This document shows, in pieces, positions 56,347 through 64,000 of a stretch of DNA of 64,000 bases. Position numbers and translations under genes: made by a program. Under the pieces are notes generated by a model. The model did no database searches. It was not told the DNA's origin and saw nothing but the letters and a program-made list of their open reading frames with translations. The stretch lies in the NCBI GenBank assembly GCA_935421135.1, contig OW285189.1, positions 11,491,072 to 11,555,071 of the forward strand, given 5' to 3'. The stretch is from Bugulina stolonifera (Eukaryota > Bryozoa > Gymnolaemata > Cheilostomatida > Bugulidae). Within the stretch, counting starts at the first letter, position 1. Every line of letters starts with the position of its first letter.

Positions 56347-59300
56347 ATGCTGGCTGTAACTCTGTTAGCACTAGGTCTACTATTGGCTGCCTACTCATCT
56401 GCTGATGTGGTAGGTACTAGTGAAGAGTGGTTACCTAACTTCCCCTTCCCTATGCCTGTTGAACAAATAAGCAACCCAAGAGCAAGGACTGCAGAGTGGT
56501 ACAAGGACTTTAAGGTAAGTTACAATTTAAACTTATCTACACATTTCAAGGAGAGATAGAGATGTTCACTTTGAAAATTTAAGTTTTAAAATTTCATGAT
56601 TATTGAATACTTAGAAGATTATTATAATTATATAGGTCAGCTCATGTGTAAATTTTTATAAGTAGGCGAACAATATTTTTGGCCTGTTCAGTTATATGTA
56701 TAAAAGAATTAAAAATATATTGCTATAACAACTAAATAAATTTCCGATGGAATCTATATGCACACAATAGTGTAGCCTGGGAAATATGACAGATATAAGT
56801 GTAGCCTTATCGACCATTTCTTCAATTCTAGGAGTTCAGTCCAATAAAAAAGGATGCTAGTATAGCATTGCTAGATTCCATTTCTATCAGCTCATCTTTA
56901 GTTGGGGTGGAGTATACAGTGTCCGCAATGCTACCAGGACCAACATTGGATAGCCTTTATATTCTACGCAGACGACAAGATCCCATTAACGGACAAAGGT
57001 AGGATAACTAACAGCAATGCCTACAATTTTGATGTCTCTGTTCACCTTTAAATGATTCACAAATTTCTCCATCTAAAGATAAAAATGTTGACTAAGGAAG
57101 AGAACTCTGGGAGGCAGACATGTAATTCCAAGTGCAGGTGATACCCCAGCTGTTATCCATGTCAATAGATAATACTATACCACAACAATAGATTTAAGGT
57201 TATAATTTGCCAAACATTGTTGAGGACTGCGGCCTGTCAGTGTCACTTGGAGTGTGGTTTCTATATCATTTGGTCACATGTTCTACAGACTAATCATCAG
57301 TAATATTGTTTTTGTACATTTTGTGTAATTTCTTCATAATTCTGAATTGAATTTGGTTTCCTGAAGATCGTGCAATGTTGCTGGTAGCTGTGGCTGTAGT
57401 TGTCTTAATAGTGTAGCTTGTTTTCTTTTAAAACTGTGTTTGGGCTCTTGAAAAGAAGATACAGTGTAAATGGTTCTGCTATGAAGTGTGAACTTATTTG
57501 GCTAATAATGGTAATACATGTATGTTGGAACAATGTTTAACATTGGCCCCAAAAACCTGTCATGCCACATTACATATTATACATACCATACATAGGCTAC
57601 ATAACTGCACATGCATCTAAGTGTATGGCTGTGTACACACAGCTCGTAATTTCATACTTAAAAATGTTGGCCCTGATTATTGTCACAAAACTCAATTAGA
57701 AATTGTTTGACAAGCGGCATACAATTGATGTAGTCTAATACAAATATGTCTCAGTATAATATACAATATGCATTTTACAACAAGTTGACAGACAGCATGG
57801 CAAAATTGTATCGCTACATTTGCATATTGTTATTATGCACAATGTACAAGTGTTTCCTCTCAATTACTAATTTAGAATTTATTTGGCATTGTAAATCGTA
57901 CCACTCAGTCAAGTCATAGGCAAACAGGCGTATGAATACTATAAATTATAAAGGACGTGGACAAACCCATTTTACACAAATTTAACTTGTGTCTATGACT
58001 TCATTAAAACGCAGATTTAGATTTCTATGGCATTGGGAAGCAAACAGAAAGTAAGCAACTTGCAATAAAAGGATAAACTGCAATCAATAAGATAAACTAG
58101 TGAAAGATGGAAGACAAGCAACCAAATATCAATTTTTATCAAATATACCAAAATAATGTAAGGCTTGGAAAGTGCAACCATATTACCATTATGCTCAAAT
58201 CAAATATGTAATCCAAGTCAATATTCATTCAAATATTTGCGTTGATGAAATGGTGATCTTGAAATATTTCTAAAAACAAGCAATTAGCTGACATTATATG
58301 ATCTCAATTTTCTCATTTTAGTGAATTTTCGTCAGGGACATACACAGGATTCTATAGGGGGCCAATTCCAGTCAATTGTGTTCTGCTTATACATGTGAAC
58401 ACTTCTAATGTCATCCAAGCTTTCGGGAACGACACGTAAGTTTCATTACCTGCATAAGTAGTGTATTGATCTCATTACCTGCAGTTTGTACTATATGTCC
58501 ATTATTTTTATAAAGCTTCACTTGCACCAAGCTGTACACTATAGTTTATCTTAGGTTTCTTAGATTTTCTTGTTGCCATTTTCTAGAAACCATCATATCT
58601 GCTACAGTTATTAAATTTAGGGTTTGGCTGCTATTACATATTACATATACTGTGTCTTAATATCTCTAGCAGGGGTCAACACTCATTAACTACGTGTTAT
58701 ACTGACCAAATAATTGAAAATCCAGTTATATACTAATAGGGTTTCCATTCTGTTTGGGCTGATCAATGGCATAAATGGTGTAAAAGAGTCTGCCCATTTT
58801 CAAATAACACAGAATCGTGATAATTATATTCCATGCATCTCCAACATCATCATAATCAGGATGACTATTGACACATGTATCACGCTTTGCTTTTATAGAT
58901 TTTATTATCCAAACGCAATGGTGAGGGATCCACAGGGGAATTTCTGGTTTTCAGATGCTGGCCGCCATCAGGTAAAATTACTTCTCTAAATGGTTTATTA
59001 AAAATCCCGCTACTAATGTACTAAAACAGACAGTATTTTCCGGTATACCTGTAATTTGACTGAAAAATTTTCAGACCCTCTCCTTACACTATAGTGAATG
59101 AGTCTTAAAATTATTGCTGCTTTCAAGGACTTCTCCAACAACCAGCATTCGCACAGCTGGGGACTTTCTGTATTCTATGCAAAATATTGGGAGTTTCTGG
59201 CAAAGCAGATCAGCATTGATATATTTTTATTGACCAATTATTAACACGGCATATGAGTTGTCAAGTTTTCTGGGGAATGTGCCAAAATGATCTATAGTGG

Positions 59301-62300
59301 CTACAGCTTGTTCACAGTACGACATGTTCCCTAGGTGCTCAGTATGAACTCAACAGCCTACCAATTAGACAAGACTATTGGTGTAGAATTCGCTCCGGGA
59401 AAGGGAACCAATAGACTGTGTTCTCCAACTGATGTCGCAGTCACTGCAACACATGTTTATGTTGCTGATGGGTGTGTATAACAAGTTGTTCATAAGAATC
59501 TAAGGCTAATAACATAGTCATTTCGTTCATCAGATTATGCAATGGCCAATATACTTAATACTTGTACTTTTACATGCATAATATGATATGTAATAGTAGT
59601 CTATATAGAAGACATGTTTCAACAACACTCAAAAATGCATAGGTTAGATACAAGTGTACGTGTAGTACACCCTTTGACGAACACTTTTTGCATGAACCAG
59701 TTCAATTTTGTAAAGCATTTATCCAAGCTAATTATTTCCGCTGATCTATCAACAAATACAACTTGAGACCACCATAAGCCCAGTTAGTTGCTGTGATGGA
59801 GAAATTTTGAAGTTTTCAAAAAGGTTTCTAGAAGAGTTTGCTAAGATTCCGAATTCTCATTAATTAGACTAGTTACAATATCCCATTCGGAGCTTGTATA
59901 ACCTTGAAGTGAATCAGATTGCATTCCTGTTATATTTAGACATCGGCAGGAATTGTAACATACATGTATAGTATACTACCTCCTTGCCAAGAGAGCAGTA
60001 GGTGCCTTCTGAAGTACATGTGCTCGTAACTTACTCATCTCTATACAATGTTAACAGCTAATCAATCTAATGTAGACACTAATATATGTTTGATATGAAG
60101 TGCTAGCAACTTTTATGCTGCAGTAGACTGTTAGCTTACTCTTGGTCATAGAAATGATTGACGCTTGATCTCCTTGTTCTATCTATACCAGGCACTGCAA
60201 TAACAGAGTGGTGATGTACAGTAAATGGGGCAGGTATATCAGTGAGTTTGGGTCGGCACCTACTCAGTCACAGGTAGCAGCATTTGGCAACTACTTACCT
60301 CCGAGGTATATCGAGAAGCCTCGGGCTATCATCGTCCATGAACAGACAGACAGGCTGTATATAACCGAGAGTGGAAAATCCAGGTTATTATAATATGAAA
60401 ATGATTTCTATACTTTACTTATTTGTACAATATACTGATACCATGTACTTGTATATAGTATATACAAGCACATGGTAAGTGTAATATGTGCATAGAATTG
60501 CCACAAATTGTAAAGTATACCATTTTATAATCTTTTGCAAAAATAAAAATTTATAAAGCCTGAGTGCACATGACTTTTGCAGGTGAATTTGTTAGGCTAG
60601 TTATCTATCTACATACCACATATTTCTCAAAGCAAAATTAAAAGCAACCTATTTTACACTCTTTACATAAAGTTCCCATATTATAAAGTGCACATATCTG
60701 CACTACAATGATCTCTCCATATGTTGTAGAGTACTGATAGTGAAAGCAGGAGAGGTAAATGAAACTAATTTTGGAACTGTGATACGATGGGCAGAAAATG
60801 AAAACTTAAAACCAGCCGGAGCACGGTTAGCTCTACATCCAAGCTCACCGCATGTGTTTGTACTCAACTCTTACAACAGTTTCTCCCGATTACACTACGG
60901 TTTCACGTTCAATACCCATAATGCATCATTAATTGGAGTATGGGGTCCAGACCCAAGGGTAAGTTTAGTCATCAGTGACCTCCTAGTACTCTTGTTATTG
61001 TTTGTGAAGTAACAAGATACATTGATGATGAGATTATTTATGCACCTACGATAGTGATCAGGTGATCTGATTCACTTCTAGTACAATAGATACACTGTTA
61101 TATGAACTAATATTTAGGACTAATAAAACTCATGACTTTTTCATTAATGTGTTTGCAGAAAAGACAATTTTTTGCCAATTTAATGGATTGTTTGTTGACT
61201 CATACAATTTCTTGTACTGGATGACATATTTAGAAAATATTTTACTAGTATTTTGGCTTGGTGCCAAGACAACTTGAAGGATAGAAAACGATGCAGTAGC
61301 TATAACATGTATTACATAAATATCCAGTAAACATTACTTTGTATCATGTATAGAGATAGGAATATGTTATATTCGTCTCATCACTAGTGCAACCATTTAC
61401 CTTTATATAATGGATTAGCACTAAACAATACTCTGATGTTAGAAAGAAAAATAATCTTCTGATTTGATGAAACTTAAACTTGGCTCAAACATGTTATTTT
61501 CTTGGTAAAAAGAGAATTATGCAATGTAGCTGTTATTGTTCTTTAGTGTCACCCATCATGTGAACAGTGTGGAATTAGATTTTTGTGTTACTTGAAAACA
61601 AAATGTGTTATGTTAAGATAGATAACAACTTTAAATCCCATGACCAACCTAAAACTGATTTTGGCATTCAGAAGTTGCCTATCATGAGAACAGAACCGAA
61701 AACTTCCTGGTTGCATAACACTTAAAATATCTTAATTGTTTAGTATCACAGTGTAAAGTATAAGCAGAATTCCATAAGAGAAGTAGGTGTAATATGCTTG
61801 AGTAGCTATTACCCATTCACTCAGTAGACTAGGAATCATTTCCCTCCTCGCCAAAGGGAGACGAGTTTTTGGACTATATCGTAATATATTCTCTCTAGCC
61901 AGTTATTCCACATCCTCTAGTTTATTGTATGTAGCCCCACCCATAAGCAACTGATCATTATCAATAGGAAGTTGTCATCTCTCCTGTTAATAAGACCCCA
62001 GATGCTCAATACTTTGGAGCTTGTACCCATGGTTGTGTTATGGAGCATTTTATAGTGTATTTTGTACACCAACTCATACTTATTGAATGAACAAAAAGAT
62101 GAAATATATAATTTTCAATGAAGTCTCAGCTATTTTTGTAGACTTTGTAAATATAGCATGAGTTATGCATATACTGATGTTTGGTGAGTAGCCTGTTACA
62201 TTCTACGAATGACTATGCACCTTACGCTATATTAATATGCTTGTTTCAGCTCCAAAAAGTATATTTTACATTTTATATAATGCATATTTTTAGGGATTCG

Positions 62301-62620
62301 TTAGACCGAGAGCTATAACCGTCCGAGCAGCAGACTCAACAATATTTGTGGCGGACGCCATGGAAGAGTCAGAGGAAAAAATATGGATGTTTTCAATAGG
62401 TGATTTGAGAGGACACCGTAACACTAGGTATATTCATAATCAGAGACGGAAGGGTGACCATAGTCCAGCAGAAGGTGATGGAAACACTGCCCACCCTAAT
62501 AATATAGCCCAAAGTTCAACAATAAGCAGCAGAAACACACAAGAGAGTTCACATAATCATCCTAATAGTTCAATCTATAGATTACTACCAATACGTGGAA
62601 CAAAGGGCAGAGGGCGATGA
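56347..62620 (+). CDS. Secreted PAL-like (peptidylamidoglycolate lyase-like) beta-propeller protein, probably not a standard lyase
   Basis: Eight exons: 56347-56514, 56832-56998, 58322-58435, 58899-58971, 59335-59471, 60192-60383, 60730-60958 and 62294-62620. They give 468 residues in frame. A signal peptide (about 1-19) precedes a domain resembling the PAL half of peptidylglycine alpha-amidating monooxygenase, a six-bladed NHL-type propeller. Supporting motifs are DPQGNFWFSDAGRHQV, LCSPTDVAV and VADGHCNNRVV. Cys203 and Cys222 match the conserved first disulfide. PAL cleaves hydroxyglycine peptides to give amidated peptides and binds zinc through three His. Here the equivalent positions are Asn155 (YPNAM), Arg264 (KPRAI) and Arg366 (RPRAI). 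The catalytic Tyr of DGYCN is His221. The second disulfide is not seen. Normal lyase chemistry is therefore doubtful. The C-terminus (about 400-468) is a polar, basic, disordered tail. There is no PHM domain. It may be a secreted NHL protein with a binding role. Confidence 0.85.
60441..60475. repeat. 35-bp near-perfect palindrome in a PAL-like intron
   Basis: ccatgtacttgtatata and its reverse complement with one mismatch flank a single central base. It lies about 60 bases after the exon 6 donor. Confidence 0.65.
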
Positions 62621-62787
62621 CTGCACATACATTGGTAGCTAGCCAGTTCCAAATAGCATTTCCTGTATATAGTCTACAGTGGTTTGGAGCCATTCCATAT
62701 GATAATTTATACCCATTTCATGTTGGTAAATGTATATAATATAAGTGCCACAGTCATGAACACTGCAAATTATAATATTACAATCGG

Positions 62788-62837
62788 AAGTTGTCTTTTC
62801 TCATTTCGGTGATTACCTAGTTGGGAGAGGACAACTT
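62788..62837. repeat. Inverted repeat of the aagttgtcctctc family
   Basis: The arm aagttgtcttttctc (from 62788) faces gggagaggacaactt (62823-62837). The right arm matches those of the elements at 1038-1097, about 60 kb away. Confidence 0.6.
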
Positions 62838-63096
62838 TGGGTTACAAACAGTATTCATAATACTACCTCATGTATCCAAATATTTATGAAAAAATTGTAT
62901 TATATATTTTGACAATACAAATATAAAAATAGTAGTCAAAAGTTCATTATGTAATAATATTATTCCTGAATGTAAGGTTGGTCAACACAACATAACATTA
63001 TGTTACACAGCTACTAGAAATCCAACAAGTGTAAACCATCGAGTGACAAAGAGCAAGTAGTCATAACTCCAAATATAATCTTCCTATAATTCTATA

Positions 63097-63189
63097 TGTA
63101 TATAATATACTGTTATACAGCAAGTATATGTACATGTATATAATATACTGTTATACATCATGTATATGTATATAATATACTGTTATACA
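63097..63189. repeat. Three copies of a 23-bp AT-rich unit
   Basis: tgtatataatatactgttat plus aca recurs at 63097, 63135 and 63167 with short AT spacers. Confidence 0.7.
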
Positions 63190-63262
63190 GCATTACTAGA
63201 AGCAATTGCAGTCAAGGATAAACACAAATAGTGCTACAAAGTGCACGTGTACTGGTTACTGT

Positions 63263-64000
63263 CTATTTTGCTTCTTCCATGTCGGCCTTGGTCAAAGGGA
63301 ATATGACCAGACATCCTATAGTGGTAGACAACATCATAGCTAGATATATCCAGAACAGACACCTGTAACATAACAACAGACACCTGTAACATAACAACAG
63401 ACACCTGTAACATAACAACAGACACCTGTAACACATCAACAGACACCTGTAGCATAACAACAGACACCTGTAACACATCAACAGACACCTGTAATACATC
63501 AACAGACACCTGTAATACATCAACAGACACCTGTAATATATCAACAGCATACATGTATCTAGAGAACTAACCAATAACCTATGGTCAGCTTATATCCAAT
63601 AGTGTCTTAGCTTAGGTTGCAAATGAAAATCTCAAGATGGCTGCTCGGCAAAAGGGCTAGTGACCGGATATTTAGCTTGATCAGAGTAAACCATTGCTCA
63701 TTAATCAGCACACAGGTTTCAAGCATGAAAACTTCACGTATGTGCTGGAAGTGGGTGGAAAAATTCTTGAGCCGAGTTGGGTCTAAAAGAAACTATATTA
63801 ACTGCAGATAAAACAGAGTTGTCACCTGAAAGATATAGGCCTAAATGTAATGGATTTCTTCCATGAGAGGACAAGAAAAGATAGTTTAACTGCAGATAGT
63901 AGACTAACTATCGCGTAAAACATACCTGTCAATGACAATGGCCACCAGGTGCCAGTCCTCAGTTGTATTCTGCTTGTGTAGCAGCTCTTCCTGGTGTTGA
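63263..64000 (-). CDS. Cys-loop ligand-gated ion channel subunit, C-terminal end (partial)
   Basis: Two exons on the minus strand: 64000-63926 (continues past the window) and 63362-63263 with the stop. The first ends ...TTEDWHLVAIVIDR, the family's conserved W-x-x-VA-x-V-x-DR segment that leads into M4. The second begins CLFWIYLAMMLSTTIG and runs on as the M4 membrane helix, then ends KADMEEAK. The phase fits (AG plus G gives Arg), and this is the usual intron position before M4 in nicotinic-receptor-like subunits. Such channels are pentamers in the plasma membrane gated by small transmitters. The fragment is too short to decide acetylcholine versus other ligand, or cation versus anion. The intron's 3' end is a nine-copy minisatellite that repeats the acceptor site. 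Confidence 0.85.
63356..63544 (-). repeat. 21-bp minisatellite that multiplies a 3' splice site (9 units)
   Basis: Nine head-to-tail units beginning cagacacctgta on the plus strand start at 63356, 63377, 63398, 63419, 63440, 63461, 63482, 63503 and 63524. On the minus strand each reads ...ttacag/gtgtctgtt, so each copies the acceptor AG and the first bases of the channel's last exon. The units differ slightly (acataa, acacat, atacat). Confidence 0.95.

Larger units (their letters stand above)
62621..63262. other. Convergent spacer between the PAL-like gene and the Cys-loop channel
   Basis: No coding sequence. It contains an inverted-repeat element (62788-62837) and a set of AT-rich repeats (63097-63189). 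No clear polyadenylation signal for either gene was found. Confidence 0.5.

Noticed and set aside
63356..63544. CRISPR-like array
   Set aside because: The units are contiguous with no unique spacers, and the genome is eukaryotic; it is a minisatellite.
63234..63554. Minus-strand frame encoding DVLQVSV repeats
   Set aside because: It is the wrong frame of the minisatellite; the frame that matches the channel reads CLLxxYR and leads into M4.

Overview
This window is eukaryotic nuclear DNA from an animal, most likely a non-vertebrate metazoan. By eye it is AT-rich, has compact multi-exon genes with GT-AG introns of about 0.1-3 kb, contains several transposon families, and is dense in the palindrome TACATGTA. 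The gene set fits an invertebrate: ERp72-type protein disulfide isomerase, CTP synthase, sepiapterin reductase, a ZNF395/ZNF704-type factor with a C-clamp, a peptidylglycine-lyase-like secreted propeller and a Cys-loop channel. I cannot name the phylum. All gene models were built by hand from splice signals and reading phase; every internal junction listed keeps the frame.

Layout. (1) 229-10333, minus: nine exons of an unrecognised Ser/Arg/Tyr-rich disordered protein, open at its 3' end, with a Harbinger-like MITE (3481-3722) in an intron. (2) 10334-13898: no gene; a tRNA-derived SINE and a GC-richer stretch. (3) 13899-22402: a complete BEL/Pao LTR retrotransposon with apparently identical 656-bp LTRs, a 5-bp target duplication and one intact 2042-residue Gag-Pol frame. 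(4) 23488-32107, plus: ZNF395/ZNF704 family gene in seven coding exons. (5) 33191-38061, minus: PDIA4/ERp72 in eight exons, convergent with the zinc-finger gene. (6) 38062-41064: spacer with a SINE-like stretch and a piggyBac-type MITE flanked by TTAA. (7) 41065-46018, plus: CTP synthase in eleven exons. (8) 47319-50176, plus: sepiapterin reductase in three exons; its first intron holds a hAT-type MITE with an exact 8-bp duplication. (9) 50177-56346: long spacer, no gene seen. (10) 56347-62620, plus: PAL-like secreted protein in eight exons. (11) 63263-64000, minus: last two exons of a Cys-loop ligand-gated channel.

The genes look like independent housekeeping or signalling loci, not one pathway. 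The two most interesting observations are a 21-bp minisatellite that has multiplied the 3' splice site of the channel's last exon nine times, in frame and without stop codons, so that alternative acceptor choice could insert 7-residue blocks before the M4 helix; and a PAL-like protein in which the three positions that hold the zinc-binding histidines in PAL are Asn, Arg and Arg, suggesting a secreted pseudoenzyme or a changed function.
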